Positions 36,633-47,941 are shown, counted from the first letter of the stretch. The stretch is DNA of 64,000 nt from an uncultured Pseudokineococcus sp. (GCF_947495735.1 NZ_CANMAA010000008.1:98976-162975); one strand, 5' to 3'. Notes: generated by a model from the sequence alone, not told the origin. Numbers and translations: made by a program.

Positions 36633-37516
36633 AGGGCCGTTCCGCGCTGGCCGCCGGGGGCGGCGCGGTCCTCGAGGGAGAGGCCGGCCGTGCCGGTGCC
36701 CTCCGCGGGGAGCCGGGTGCCGGTGGCGGTGCCGTAGGTCCCCGTCGTCGACGCGGTGCCGTAGGTCCCGGTCGTCGAGGCGGTGCCGTAGGTCACGTTC
36801 GACGTGCCGGCGGTGGACCCCTGACCCGAGGAGGAGGAGCCGGCGCCCGAGTCGGAGCCGGAGTCCTTCAGCCCGCGGCCGAGGCGGCCGGCCAGGAGGC
36901 CGGCGCCCGCCGCGAGGGCGAGGAAGGTGCCGGGACGGCGCGCGGCGAAGCGGCGCACGTCGTCGAGCAGGTCGGCGGGCTCGCGCTCACCGAGCCAGCG
37001 CTGGGCCTCCTCGACGCGGTCGCCGGCCTGGCGCACCAGGTCGGTGACGGGGCCGGAGCCGGGCTCGCCGTTGGACAGGCCGCGGAGCTCGTCCGTCAGT
37101 GACGACAGGCCCTGGGCGGCGCGGCGCTGCTGCTCACCGGCGTGCTGGCTGAGCTGCGAGCGGCCCTCGGACAGGAGGTCCTTGGCCTGGTGCTCGGCCT
37201 CCTGGCCGACGTCGGTCGCCTTGTCCTTGGCGGTGCCGGCGACCTGCTGGCCGGCGTCCTTCGCCGAGCCGGCGACCTGCTGGCCGGCGTCCTTGGCCGA
37301 GCCGGCGACCTGCTGGCCGGCGTGCTGCGCAGAGCCCGCGACCTGCTTGCCGGACTCCTTCGCGTTCCCGGCGACCTGCTTGCCGGCGTCCTTCGCGGCG
37401 TCCTTGCGGCCACCGCCGGACTGCTCGGCCGAGGTGGTCGCGATCGGCTCGGCGTTCGTGCGGTCGAACGGGTCGTCGGCGCGGTGCGCGGACGAGCCTC
37501 CTGTGCTCTGGCTCAT
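36629..37516 (-). CDS. Repeat-rich membrane-associated stress protein
   Basis: A 295-residue protein with an N-terminal acidic lead, then 11-residue repeats of the form DAGQQVAGSAK (~35-105), a middle region (~110-200) and a hydrophobic stretch (FLALAAGAGLLAGRLGRG, ~215). The C-terminus has 9-residue repeats of the form TYGTASTTG from a 27-bp DNA repeat at ~36724-36800. The 11-residue periodicity resembles LEA proteins, and the middle-to-helix layout resembles DUF3618-type neighbours. No known function. ATG at 37516 has GGAGAGACC upstream. First gene of the three-gene set; the upstream spacer 37517-37807 shows no gene. Confidence 0.8.
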   Translation of the reverse strand: MSQSTGGSSAHRADDPFDRTNAEPIATTSAEQSGGGRKDAAKDAGKQVAGNAKESGKQVAGSAQHAGQQVAGSAKDAGQQVAGSAKDAGQQVAGTAKDKATDVGQEAEHQAKDLLSEGRSQLSQHAGEQQRRAAQGLSSLTDELRGLSNGEPGSGPVTDLVRQAGDRVEEAQRWLGEREPADLLDDVRRFAARRPGTFLALAAGAGLLAGRLGRGLKDSGSDSGAGSSSSGQGSTAGTSNVTYGTASTTGTYGTASTTGTYGTATGTRLPAEGTGTAGLSLEDRAAPGGQRGTAL

Positions 37517-37807
37517 GGTCTCTCCATCCTGTGGTCGGCCCCGAGGGGCCGGGTTGCGCGGCCGTCCCCCCGGTGGGCCGCGATCTGGTCGTCGTGCGGA
37601 GGGATCCGCGCCCAGTCGCGGACGGCCGGTCCGGTGCGTGGTGCCCCGGACCTCCGAGCGGACGGGAGCGCTCTGCTGCACATCCCTCGACGGGATGACG
37701 ATGGCGCAGGCGGGACCCGCCCGCATCTCGGGGATGTCGGGGTGTCCCTGCGCCCACGTCGCAGGACGGCGCGGCTGCCGCTCCCGCCGCGCGGGCGTCC
37801 CGGCCCC

Positions 37808-40207
<2,400 letters not shown>

Positions 40208-40329
40208 CGCCGTCTCCTCCGCTCCTCCGGGCCTGCGGAGCCGAGCATGCTCGCGCCGGCGCGCGCGCACCAGGGCCTCGGCGAGGTCGTCGTGCGGACG
40301 TCTGCCGGTCGCCGCCGTACCGTCGCCGT

Positions 40330-40908
40330 GTGGACGACGAGCCGATGACGATGCCCTCCAGCGCGGCGACCGACCTGGCGGCGGTGCTCACGCGCTGCGG
40401 GAGCGACCTGGACAGCCTCGACCTGGCCACGGTCGCCGAGGCGCTGGGGGAGGTGCGGCGCGCGTCCGACGCGCTGCGCGAGGCGCTGCACGACCGCGGC
40501 TGGGGCACCGGCCTCGACGAGTGGGGCGCCTTCGACGAGCTCACCGGTGACGGGGTCGACGGCGTCGAGGACCTCATCGACGACGACGAGGAGGACACCG
40601 AGCCGCTCGAGGGCGACCGCTTCAGCTGGCAGGCGCGCTACGACTTCGTCGTCACCGACCCCGACGCGCTCGTCGCCCGGGCGCGCGCCCGCTCCCTCGA
40701 GGTCGACCCCGACGTCGACCCCGACGAGGCGCTGGAGGAGCACGGCGGACCGCTGGGCCTCCTGCTCCTGCTCGACGGCCCGCAGTTCCGCGACTACGAC
40801 GACCACGGCGCCGTGATGGCCTACGGCACCGACACCTTCGCCTCGGTGGAGCGCACGCTCGACGAGATCGGCCGGGACGCCGGGGAGCAGTCCTACCCGC
40901 TGGCCTGA
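40330..40908 (+). CDS. Acidic protein of unknown function
   Basis: A 192-residue, strongly acidic protein (runs such as DLIDDDEEDTEPLEGD near residue 80) without membrane segments or a family I recognise. The second half (SWQARYDFVVTDPDALVARARARS, then GPLGLLLLLDGPQFRDYDDHG) looks folded and conserved in style. Divergent from the UvrA-like gene over 122 bases. GTG at 40330 or ATG at 40345 could be the start. Confidence 0.6.
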   Translation: MDDEPMTMPSSAATDLAAVLTRCGSDLDSLDLATVAEALGEVRRASDALREALHDRGWGTGLDEWGAFDELTGDGVDGVEDLIDDDEEDTEPLEGDRFSWQARYDFVVTDPDALVARARARSLEVDPDVDPDEALEEHGGPLGLLLLLDGPQFRDYDDHGAVMAYGTDTFASVERTLDEIGRDAGEQSYPLA

Positions 40909-41062
40909 GGGGCGCCGGAGCGCTCGGGGCCCCGCCGCCCGGGACCGCACCCACCGACCGCGCCGTGGAAGAGGCGCCCCGGTGCGCTGGTTGGGCTGGG
41001 CGTCGCCGGGAGGTGCCCGGCGGCAGCGGCGTCGCAGGGCGCCAGGAGCTCGGAGGTCGGAC

Positions 41063-41914
41063 ATGGCTGCAGCAGCGCGCATCGCGACGACGGGGGCGAC
41101 CGGGAACGTCGGCGGCCGCGTGGCCCGCCTGCTGTCCGCGGCGGGGGTCGACCAGGTGCTCGTGGTCCGGGACCCCTCCCGCGCCCCGGAGCTGCCCGGC
41201 GCGATCGTGGCGCAGGCCTCCTTCGAGGACGCGGACGCCGTCCGCGCGGCGCTCGCCGGCGTCCCCGTGGTCCTCATGGTCTCGGCGTCCGAGCACCCCC
41301 GGCGGGTCGACCTGCACCGCGCGTTCGTGGACGCCGCCGTCGCCGCGGGCGTCGAGCACGTCGTGTACCTGTCCTTCCTCGGCGCGGCCCCGGACGCGAC
41401 CTTCACCTTCGCCCGCGACCACTGGGCCACCGAGGAGCACCTGCGGTCGACGGGCGTGGGCCTGACGGTCCTGCGCGACAGCACCTACGCCGACTTCCTG
41501 CCCCTCCTCGTGGGCGAGGACGGCGTCATCCGGGGCCCGGCGGAGGACGGGCGGGTCGCCCCGGTCGCCCAGGACGACGTCGCGGAGGCGGCGGTCGCGG
41601 TCCTGCTCGACCCGGCCGCCCACGCCGGGCGCACCTACGACCTGACGGGCCCGACGTCGCTGTCGCTCGACGAGGCGTCGTCGCTGCTGTCGGCCGAGCT
41701 CGGCCGGCGAGTGCGCTACCAGCCCGAGACGGTCGACGAGGCCTACGCCTCCCGGGCCTCCTACGGCGCGGAGCAGTACGAGGTCGACGGGTGGGTCACC
41801 ACCTACACCTCGATCGCGCGCGGGGAGATGGACGTGGTGAGCGACGACGTCGAGCGGCTCACCGGTCACCCCGCGCGCTCGCTCGTCGACGTGCTGCGCG
41901 CGTCCCGGGGCTGA
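41063..41914 (+). CDS. NmrA/QorB-like NAD(P)-binding oxidoreductase
   Basis: Atypical short-chain dehydrogenase of 283 residues. The Rossmann motif TGATGNVGGRVARLL starts at ~residue 10, then VVRDPSRAPELPGA, VYLSFLGA and a C-terminal substrate region (LTGPTSLSLDEASSLLSAELGR). This group includes quinone reductases (QorB) and redox sensors such as NmrA; the substrate is unknown. ATG at 41063 has GGAGGTCGGAC immediately upstream; a longer open frame upstream is Arg-rich. It stands alone after a 154-base spacer with no gene. Confidence 0.85.
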   Translation: MAAAARIATTGATGNVGGRVARLLSAAGVDQVLVVRDPSRAPELPGAIVAQASFEDADAVRAALAGVPVVLMVSASEHPRRVDLHRAFVDAAVAAGVEHVVYLSFLGAAPDATFTFARDHWATEEHLRSTGVGLTVLRDSTYADFLPLLVGEDGVIRGPAEDGRVAPVAQDDVAEAAVAVLLDPAAHAGRTYDLTGPTSLSLDEASSLLSAELGRRVRYQPETVDEAYASRASYGAEQYEVDGWVTTYTSIARGEMDVVSDDVERLTGHPARSLVDVLRASRG

Positions 41915-42130
41915 CGTCGAGGTCCTCGCCACGTCGGGCGCCGACGGTGGCGACGACCTCGACGTCGCCGGAGGGGGCCTCGAGACGGAGGTCGCCGTCG
42001 CGGTCCGCCTCGGGGCCGACCCGGGCCTCCCTCTCGGGCGGAGACCCCGCGGAGCCGCCGCCCGACCGCCGGCGCCGGGTCCTGCCCCCGCCGAGGGCCG
42101 CGGACCGGGCGACGAGAGTCCGGCGTCGTC

Positions 42131-42144
42131 GCGACCAAGGTCCC
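42131..42144. promoter_or_regulatory. DosR-type box upstream of the universal stress protein
   Basis: GCGACCAAGGTCCC matches the GGGAC-N4-GTCCC pattern with one mismatch and shares the spacer CAAG with the cydA site. It is 85 bases before the Usp ATG. The rest of the 314-base spacer (41915-42228) shows no gene I can support. Usp genes are classic DosR targets. Confidence 0.6.
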
Positions 42145-42228
42145 TGGAGCGCACCCGTCGTCGGGCGCAGCATCGAGTCGTCAGGCGGTCCACCCGGGGC
42201 CGCCCCTCACGAGACGAGGAGCGAGACG

Positions 42229-43176
42229 ATGACGAGCACCGCGACCGCCGAGGTCCAGCAGGAGAGCGTCCCCCGCGACCACGACGGCGGTGACCTCCCC
42301 CGGGGCGGGGTCGTCGTGGGCTACGACGGCTCGAGCGCCGCTGTCGAGGCCGTGACGTGGGCCGCGGCCGAGGCCCGCGCCCTGGGGGCGCCGCTGACCG
42401 TGCTGCACGCCGTGGACTTCCACGGCACGAGCGCCGAGCTGCTCCGCGACCTGTCGATCCACGACCTGGAGGCGCAGGTGGCCGCTCAGGCGCGGCGCAT
42501 CGCGGAGGAGGGCGCACGCATCGCCCGCGACGGCGCGCCCACGCCGGTGCAGGCGGTGTCGCGCCTGGTCAGCCCCGTCGACGCGCTGGTCGAGGCCTCG
42601 CGCCGGGCCGCTCTCGTGGTGGTCGGCAACCGCGGGCGCGGGACCCTGCGCGCCGCCCTGCTCGGGTCGGTCGCCTTCGGCACCAGCGCCCGGGCGAGCA
42701 GCCCGGTCCTGGTGCTGCGCCGCGGGACGGCCCGCACCCCGGACGCCGACCACCCCGTGGTCGTCGGCGCCGACGGCTCGCCCAGCGCCGAGCGCGCCCT
42801 GGACGTCGCCGCCGACCTCGCCGCGCGCACCGGGGCGGTGCTCCAGCCGATCACGGCCTGGACCGTGCCGCCGGTGGGTCCCTACGGGGCGGTCTCGGAG
42901 CTCTACGCGCCCGAGCTGCACGCGCTCGCGGGGGCCGCGAGCGCCGCGGCGACGGAGCGCGCGCGGCAGCGCCACCCCGACCTCGTCGTCGACGCGCGCG
43001 TGGTGCAGGACCAGCCCGTCCGGGCGCTGGGCGCGGCGTCCCAGGGCGCCGGGCGGGTGGTCGTCGGCAGCCAGGGCCACGGGCGCGTCCTCGGCGCCGT
43101 CCTGGGCTCGGTCAGCCAGGGCGCCGTCCACGCCTGCGCCTGCCCCGTCGAGGTCGTCCGCCCCGACCCCGTCTGA
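42229..43176 (+). CDS. Tandem universal stress protein (two Usp domains)
   Basis: A 315-residue cytoplasmic protein with two Usp folds (~25-165 and ~175-312). Each has an ATP-binding loop pattern: GNRGRGTLRAALLGSV in the first and GSQGHGRVLGAVLGSVS in the second, so ATP binding is likely in both. Starts VVVGYDGSSAAVEAV and VVVGADGSPSAERAL mark the two domains. ATG at 42229 follows GAGGAGCGAGACG. This layout is typical of hypoxia-induced Usp proteins of the mycobacterial DosR regulon, and a DosR-type box lies upstream. The following 99 bases (43177-43275) hold no gene. Confidence 0.92.
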   Translation: MTSTATAEVQQESVPRDHDGGDLPRGGVVVGYDGSSAAVEAVTWAAAEARALGAPLTVLHAVDFHGTSAELLRDLSIHDLEAQVAAQARRIAEEGARIARDGAPTPVQAVSRLVSPVDALVEASRRAALVVVGNRGRGTLRAALLGSVAFGTSARASSPVLVLRRGTARTPDADHPVVVGADGSPSAERALDVAADLAARTGAVLQPITAWTVPPVGPYGAVSELYAPELHALAGAASAAATERARQRHPDLVVDARVVQDQPVRALGAASQGAGRVVVGSQGHGRVLGAVLGSVSQGAVHACACPVEVVRPDPV

Positions 43177-43275
43177 CGTCGTCCGCGGGCGGCGCGGCGC
43201 GCGGAGCACCTGGCGGCCGCTCCCCGGGCGAGCGTGCGGTGGACGCGCCGGTCGGGTGGGGTCGGGAGCTGTCGA

Positions 43276-44118
43276 CTACTCCGGGTGCGGGGCGCCGCGG
43301 GGTCGGGAGCCGTCGACCACCTCGCCGCGGGTGCCCGCCGCCTCCCGCGGCCGCGTCGCGGCGTACCAGCCGGCGGCGACGAGCACGACGAGCGCCACGT
43401 CCACGACGTCGCCGCCGTAGGACATGAGCTGGGCGCCGACCTCGGCGTCGCGGGCGTCGACGCCGGCGGGCGGGTGCGCGTAGAGGCGCTTCGCGAGGAC
43501 CGAGTGCGCGGCGACGTAGACGACGAGCACGCCCGAGCGCACGGCGACGGACGCGCGGTGCGGGTCGGGGTCGACGCCCACCACCGACGCGGTGAAGAGG
43601 TACCCGGCCAGCAGGACGTGCGCGTGAACCGCGGCGTGCACCAGCGGCGAGGCGTGCATCGCCGGGTACAGGTCGGTGCCGTAGAGCACCCACAGGCCGC
43701 CGCCGGCGAGGACCGCGGCGACGGCCGGGTGGGTGAGCACGCGCACGGGCGGGCTGCGCAGCACCCGGGTGAGCGCCCGGGCTCGTCGCACCGGCATCGC
43801 GCGCAGGGCGAGGGTAACCGGAGCGCCGAGCACGAGCAGCAGGGGTCCGAGCATCCCCAGCAGCAGGTGCCCGGCCATGTGGGCGGTGAAGCTGGTGCGC
43901 GCGGCGTCGGCGAGAGGGCCTGCGAGCGCGGCGGCGACGCACACCAGCCCGCTGGCGAAGAGCGCGGTGCGGTGCGCCGGCCAGGGGCTGCGGTGCCGGG
44001 ACGCGCGCAGCCCCGCGGCGTACGCGCCGGCGACCACGAGGACGCCCGCGACGACGGACACCTCGAGGACGGCCCAGCCGAGGGCCCCGTGCGCGGCGGC
44101 GTCGTGCTGGTGCTCCAC
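43276..44118 (-). CDS. CtaG-like membrane protein (caa3 oxidase assembly family)
   Basis: A 280-residue protein with about seven membrane helices and conserved His residues in FTAHMAGHLLLGMLGPLLLVLG and in the loop LVHAAVHAHVLLAGYLF, matching the CtaG_Caa3 family. Members are needed for cytochrome caa3 maturation or copper delivery to the CuB site in Bacillus. No oxidase structural genes are beside it. GTG at 44118; the upstream DUF2243 gene ends six bases before it, suggesting a functional pair. Confidence 0.85.
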   Translation of the reverse strand: MEHQHDAAAHGALGWAVLEVSVVAGVLVVAGAYAAGLRASRHRSPWPAHRTALFASGLVCVAAALAGPLADAARTSFTAHMAGHLLLGMLGPLLLVLGAPVTLALRAMPVRRARALTRVLRSPPVRVLTHPAVAAVLAGGGLWVLYGTDLYPAMHASPLVHAAVHAHVLLAGYLFTASVVGVDPDPHRASVAVRSGVLVVYVAAHSVLAKRLYAHPPAGVDARDAEVGAQLMSYGGDVVDVALVVLVAAGWYAATRPREAAGTRGEVVDGSRPRGAPHPE

Positions 44119-44124
44119 GCGCCG

Positions 44125-44643
44125 TCAGCCCCGCGGGCGAGCGCTGGACCGGTCGGGGCGCGCGCGGCGCAGCAGGACCAGGCCGGCGAGCAGGACGAGG
44201 ACGGCCGAGCCGATCCAGACGGCGTCGTAGACCCAGAGGTGCTCGACGCCGTAGCGGACCTGGTGGATGCGCAGCAGCTTGTGGTCCACGACGCCGTCGA
44301 AGAGCTGGAAGCCGCCGACGCCGGCCAGGACGGCGCCCGTCCACCGGCCCCAGCGCACCGGCGCGCGGCGCCGCACGTCGGCGAGCAGGAAGAGCCCCCA
44401 CACGGTGATCGACCAGGTGACGGCGTGGAAGAAGCCGTCCGCGGTGATCGCGACGGCGGTCGTGGACCGGTCGTAGAAGTGGTGCCACTGGAGGGCGAGG
44501 TGGAAGACGAAGAGGTCGACCATCGAGCCCGCGACGCCGACGCCGAACAGGACGCCGGCCAGGACCGTCCGGCGGTCGAGGTCCGCGGGGCCGCTGCGCG
44601 CGGTCGTGCGGCGCGAGCCCTCGGCCGGTGTGCTGGCGGCCAT
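44125..44643 (-). CDS. DUF2243 membrane protein
   Basis: A 172-residue membrane protein with four helices (~26-48, ~62-85, ~100-118, ~138-160) and family segments HLALQWHHFYDRST and QLFDGVVDHKLLRIHQVRYG, rich in His/Asp that could bind metal. The function is not known. DUF2243 genes are often found next to CtaG-like genes, as here (six-base gap), and this supports a shared role in oxidase or copper handling. Confidence 0.85.
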   Translation of the reverse strand: MAASTPAEGSRRTTARSGPADLDRRTVLAGVLFGVGVAGSMVDLFVFHLALQWHHFYDRSTTAVAITADGFFHAVTWSITVWGLFLLADVRRRAPVRWGRWTGAVLAGVGGFQLFDGVVDHKLLRIHQVRYGVEHLWVYDAVWIGSAVLVLLAGLVLLRRARPDRSSARPRG

Positions 44644-44748
44644 CGGCGGCCTCCCGTCCCTCGTGGTCCGGCCATCCGACCACAGGTGCCGCGCGGGAGG
44701 ACGGCGGGGCCACGCCCTGCGTCGGCGCGCCGGTCCGACGGGCGCGAG

Positions 44749-45357
44749 TCAGCCGACGGGCTGCCGCAGCACGGTCCTCAGGCGGCTCGCGCCGACCCGT
44801 CGCGGGTCGCTGAGGTAGATCTCGTGGTGCCGGCCCGTCATCGCCAGACCCAGGGACGGGATGACGACGGAGTGCATCTCCTCCAGGACGGGACCCTCGG
44901 CGTCGTAGGGGCCGACGTGCAGGGTCTGCACGCTCCGCCCCTCCGCGAGGCCCGTGAGGCGGACGCGCTCCAGCGCGGGCGGGGCGGCGCGGTCCGCGAC
45001 GGCGGCCCGTGCGCGCTCGACGTGCTCCCCGGTGAGCCAGCCCGGGACCATGATCATCAGGGTCCAGCTCCAGCGGGACTTCTCCCGGGCGGTCGTGAAG
45101 GTCGCCATGTCGTCGGACCACCAGAGCGCCTCCAGCGGCATCACGACGTGGTCGCGGCCCAGCTCGTCCCTGCTCAGCGACTTGAGCCCGTAGGCCAGCG
45201 GGTAGAGGGAGGTGACGGCGTCCCGGTAGTCGCCCGCGGTGTTCGGGTCGCCCGAGCCGTCCACCGCCAGGTACTGGAGCGGGGGCACCTCGACGACGTC
45301 GAACCTCCCGCGGGTGGCGCGGTAGGAGGGGATCGTGCGCTTGTGGTCGACCTTCAC
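44749..45357 (-). CDS. GyrI-like small-molecule-binding protein
   Basis: A 202-residue stand-alone GyrI-like/SRPBCC-type effector-binding domain (FDVVEVPPLQYLAVDGSGDPNT; later TLHVGPYDAEGPVLEEMHSVV; YLSDPRRV near the end). Such proteins bind hydrophobic small molecules or drugs; some hydrolyse cyclopropanoids. There is no DNA-binding domain. The GTG at 45357 overlaps the stop of the upstream hydrolase gene (GTGA), so the two are translationally coupled and may act on related molecules. Confidence 0.85.
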   Translation of the reverse strand: MKVDHKRTIPSYRATRGRFDVVEVPPLQYLAVDGSGDPNTAGDYRDAVTSLYPLAYGLKSLSRDELGRDHVVMPLEALWWSDDMATFTTAREKSRWSWTLMIMVPGWLTGEHVERARAAVADRAAPPALERVRLTGLAEGRSVQTLHVGPYDAEGPVLEEMHSVVIPSLGLAMTGRHHEIYLSDPRRVGASRLRTVLRQPVG

Positions 45358-46208
45358 GGCTCCTCCGCGGGCGTCGGGCGGGGCTCGTGCTCGGCCAGGA
45401 AGCCGAGCAGGAGCCGGTTCACGGCCTCGGGCTGGTCCTGGTTCGCGGTGTGGCCGGCACCCGGGACGACCTCGTAGCGGCAGCGGGGGTCGAGGGCGGC
45501 CCAGCGCGGGGCCTCGCGCGCGACGGTGCCGGTGCGGTCGTGCTCGCCGACGAGCAGCAGGAGGGGGTGCTCGAGGCGGTGCTCGGGCCGCGGGTCCAGC
45601 GCTCGCGTCACCGCGTCCCAGACCGCCAGGAGGTCCGCGCGCGACATCTGGTCGCCGGCCTCCCGGGCGTACCGCTGCACGGCGGGGACGACTGAGGTGG
45701 ACCGGGCGGACAGCTGGCGCAGGTGCCGCTCGGGCCACCATCGGAACGCCGTGCGCGACGCCGCGAGCCCCCAGCGCTGCCACGCGGGCAGCGGCAGGGT
45801 GAGGCTGCTGCCGCCGATGACGACCAGCGAGGCGACGCGCTCGGGGGAGTCGAGCGCGATCCGCTGGGCCACGTAGGTGCCCAGCGACTGCCCGACGTGG
45901 TGGACGGGGCCCCGCTCGCCGAGGGAGTCCAGCACGGCGAGCAGGTCGGCCGCCATGTCCGCGACGGTGATCGGGGAGCGGCCGAGCGGGCGGGAGGCCC
46001 CGTGACCGCGGGAGTCCCAGACCAGCGCCCGGTACCCGGCCGCGGTCAGCGCCGGGACCTGCTCGTCGAACATGCGCGAGTCCGTCGTCGCGCCGTGGCT
46101 GAGCACCACCAGCGGCCCGCGCTCGGGGCCGGTGACCCAGGAGTGGACGCTCGTCCCGGAGCGCGTGACGACGTCGTGGCCCGCGCGGGGACCTGCCGGG
46201 CTGACCAC
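45354..46208 (-). CDS. Alpha/beta hydrolase
   Basis: A 284-residue enzyme of unknown substrate. Catalytic features are the oxyanion motif SHGATTDSRMFD, WDSRGHGASRP, the nucleophile in GQSLG (~residue 105), the acid in VGEHDRTG and the His in GAGHTANQ. GTG at 46208 is chosen since it gives a short lead before the first strand (VHSWVTGPERGPLVVLSHG); the frame continues upstream through the preceding gene but without sense. Sits 14 bases after the 407-residue hydrolase and overlaps the GyrI-like gene. Confidence 0.8.
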   Translation of the reverse strand: MVSPAGPRAGHDVVTRSGTSVHSWVTGPERGPLVVLSHGATTDSRMFDEQVPALTAAGYRALVWDSRGHGASRPLGRSPITVADMAADLLAVLDSLGERGPVHHVGQSLGTYVAQRIALDSPERVASLVVIGGSSLTLPLPAWQRWGLAASRTAFRWWPERHLRQLSARSTSVVPAVQRYAREAGDQMSRADLLAVWDAVTRALDPRPEHRLEHPLLLLVGEHDRTGTVAREAPRWAALDPRCRYEVVPGAGHTANQDQPEAVNRLLLGFLAEHEPRPTPAEEP

Positions 46209-46222
46209 CGGGCGATGGTCCC

Positions 46223-47446
46223 TCAGGCCGGGCGCGTGGCGGCGCGGACGACGGCGCTGATGGCGGTGCCGACGAGCCGCGAGGCGCCGCGGCGGGGCAG
46301 CGCGTCGAGCGCGGCGGTGTCGTCCAGGCGGGCGGTGTCGCCGTCGGCCGCGGCCCGGACGACGTGCAGGGCCGCCTCCTGGTGGGTGTCCAGGGCGCTG
46401 TGGCCCGTGCGCGCCAGCGGGACGAGCAGGCCGTCGGGGGCGAGGTCGACGGCGCGCCGGGCGACGGGTCGGGGGGTGCGCAGGTCGCGCTCCCCGGAGA
46501 CGACGACGACCGGCCAGGGCGCGCGCCGCAGCGCCGCGGGCAGGTCGAGGGCCTCGCCGGTGAAGCGGGGCTGGCGCGCGGCGGCCTCGGCGAAGTCGAG
46601 CTGGGGGTCCAGCGGGCCGCCGTCGGGCGGCAGGCCGAAGCCGAGCTCGCCGTAGGCGATGCCCGCGACGAGGTCGGGCTCCATCAGGAAGCGCTGGCCG
46701 GCCCCCTCGAGCTCGCCGGCGCCGAGACCGGCGATCCGGGTCCACGTGCCCCGCAGGCGTCCTCGCGCGCGGGCGAGCAGCAGCCGGTGCAGCACGTCGG
46801 GCCCCGCGAACTCGAAGACGACCTGGACGACGTGCGACAGCTCGCGCATCGGGCCGCCGCGGGCGGCGAGGGCCCGGACGGCGGCCGCCACCGGCGCCAG
46901 CTCCGGGTCCTCGCCGTCCCAGAGGAGGCGACGGCGGTGGGCGCGGTTCGCGGCGAGGTCGTCCTCCACGGAGAGCATCGGCGAGTCCAGGACCATCGCC
47001 GCCACGCGCTCGGGGTGGCGGGCGCCGAGGGCCTGGGCCAGGTGGGTGCCGTAGGAGGAGCCGTAGACGACGGCCCGCTCGACCCCGGCGGAGTCGAGGA
47101 CGGCGGCCAGGTCGTCGGCGGCCTGCCGGACGGTCACCGCCTCGCGCGGCAGGTCGGCGCCGCGGGCGTCGGTGCGGGAGAGCCCGACGCCGCGGTGCTC
47201 GACCATCAGCGCGTCCAGCCCGAGGGCGGCCGCCCGCGCGCGCAGGCCCCGGTACGGCAGGACCGAGGCGAGGCCGGGCCCACCGGGCACGAGCAGCACC
47301 GGCAGGCCCCGTCGGTCCTGCGCGGGCGTGGCGCGCACGTAGGTCAGCGGGAAGGAGGCGCCGGAGCCCAGCGGTCGGTCCACGACGTGCCCGTCGCGGC
47401 GGGCCAGCTGGCGGGCCATCCCCTCGAGGCCGGTGCGGCGGCTCAT
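46223..47446 (-). CDS. Proline-iminopeptidase-like alpha/beta hydrolase
   Basis: A 407-residue cytoplasmic hydrolase. Motifs: PGGPGLAS (oxyanion), EHRGVGLSRTDAR, nucleophile Ser in YGSSYGTHLAQAL (~residue 140), the acid around SGERDLRTP and His in RTGHSALDTH. The layout with a large cap resembles proline iminopeptidases and related esterases; the substrate is not clear. First gene of a four-gene minus-strand run toward 43.3 kb. GTG or ATG at 47446 begins MSRRTGLEGMARQL. It is 91 bases downstream of the ArsR gene, a spacer with nothing notable. Confidence 0.8.
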   Translation of the reverse strand: MSRRTGLEGMARQLARRDGHVVDRPLGSGASFPLTYVRATPAQDRRGLPVLLVPGGPGLASVLPYRGLRARAAALGLDALMVEHRGVGLSRTDARGADLPREAVTVRQAADDLAAVLDSAGVERAVVYGSSYGTHLAQALGARHPERVAAMVLDSPMLSVEDDLAANRAHRRRLLWDGEDPELAPVAAAVRALAARGGPMRELSHVVQVVFEFAGPDVLHRLLLARARGRLRGTWTRIAGLGAGELEGAGQRFLMEPDLVAGIAYGELGFGLPPDGGPLDPQLDFAEAAARQPRFTGEALDLPAALRRAPWPVVVVSGERDLRTPRPVARRAVDLAPDGLLVPLARTGHSALDTHQEAALHVVRAAADGDTARLDDTAALDALPRRGASRLVGTAISAVVRAATRPA

Positions 47447-47537
47447 GACCCGACAACGGCGCGGGAGCGGAGTCGAGTTCCCCGGGCGACGGAGGACGGG
47501 CCTCGGGCGACGGCCGCCGTGCGCGCCGGGGGAGCGC

Positions 47538-47885
47538 TCAGGCGCGCTCGCGCAGCCCGAGCCGGACGTGCTCGGCGTGGTGGACGGCCTGGTCCAGGAG
47601 CGCGGCGACGTGGTCGTCGTGCAGCGCGTAGGTCACCGAGCGACCCGCGCGGGTGCCGGTGACCAGGCCGAGGTGGCGCAGCAGCCGCAGCTGGTGGGAG
47701 ACGGCCGACTGGGCCATCGCCACGCTCTCGACGATCTCGCCGACGGTCGCGGGGCCCTCGCGCAGCCGTCCCAGGATGAGCAGGCGGCTGGGGGTGGCCA
47801 GCGCCTGCAGCGTCTCGGCGACCTCCTGGGCGGTGGCCGGGTCCAGGCGCGCGCGCGTCACCGCCTGCTCGCCCGCGTGGCCCAT
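47538..47885 (-). CDS. ArsR/SmtB-family metal sensor, NmtR-like
   Basis: A 115-residue winged-helix repressor (HTH ~45-80; VAMAQSAVSHQLRLLRHLGLV). The last helix has D-x-H-x10-H-x2-H (HDDHVAALLDQAVHHAEH), the alpha-5 site of SmtB and NmtR, with His at the last position as in NmtR, a Ni/Co sensor. No Cys box for arsenic or cadmium is present. It is divergent from a P1B-4 metal ATPase with a palindrome between, so metal-dependent control of that exporter is very likely. Confidence 0.88.
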   Translation of the reverse strand: MGHAGEQAVTRARLDPATAQEVAETLQALATPSRLLILGRLREGPATVGEIVESVAMAQSAVSHQLRLLRHLGLVTGTRAGRSVTYALHDDHVAALLDQAVHHAEHVRLGLRERA

Positions 47886-47905
47886 GAAGGCACTCTAGGC
47901 TCCGT

Positions 47906-47927
47906 CACATGAACGCATGAGCATGTG
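47906..47927. promoter_or_regulatory. Likely ArsR-family operator
   Basis: A 22-base interrupted palindrome with CACATG/CATGTG arms around aacgcatgag, in the 56-base divergent spacer. Size and placement fit ArsR-family sites. Its overlap with promoter elements of the ATPase gene would let the regulator block transcription. Confidence 0.6.
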
Positions 47928-47941
47928 TAGGGTCCGGCGGC

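Noticed and set aside
41859..42173. Minus-strand 104-codon frame with a protein-like stretch (LRLEAPSGDVEVVATVGARRG)
   Set aside because: The rest is Arg/Gly/Ser-rich, it overlaps the end of the NmrA-like gene, and no start signal or family is seen; it may be a remnant but I cannot support it.
46205..46215. Possible DosR-type box near the hydrolase start (gggcgatggtccc)
   Set aside because: The left half-site lacks the GGGAC pattern and the genes give no low-oxygen link.
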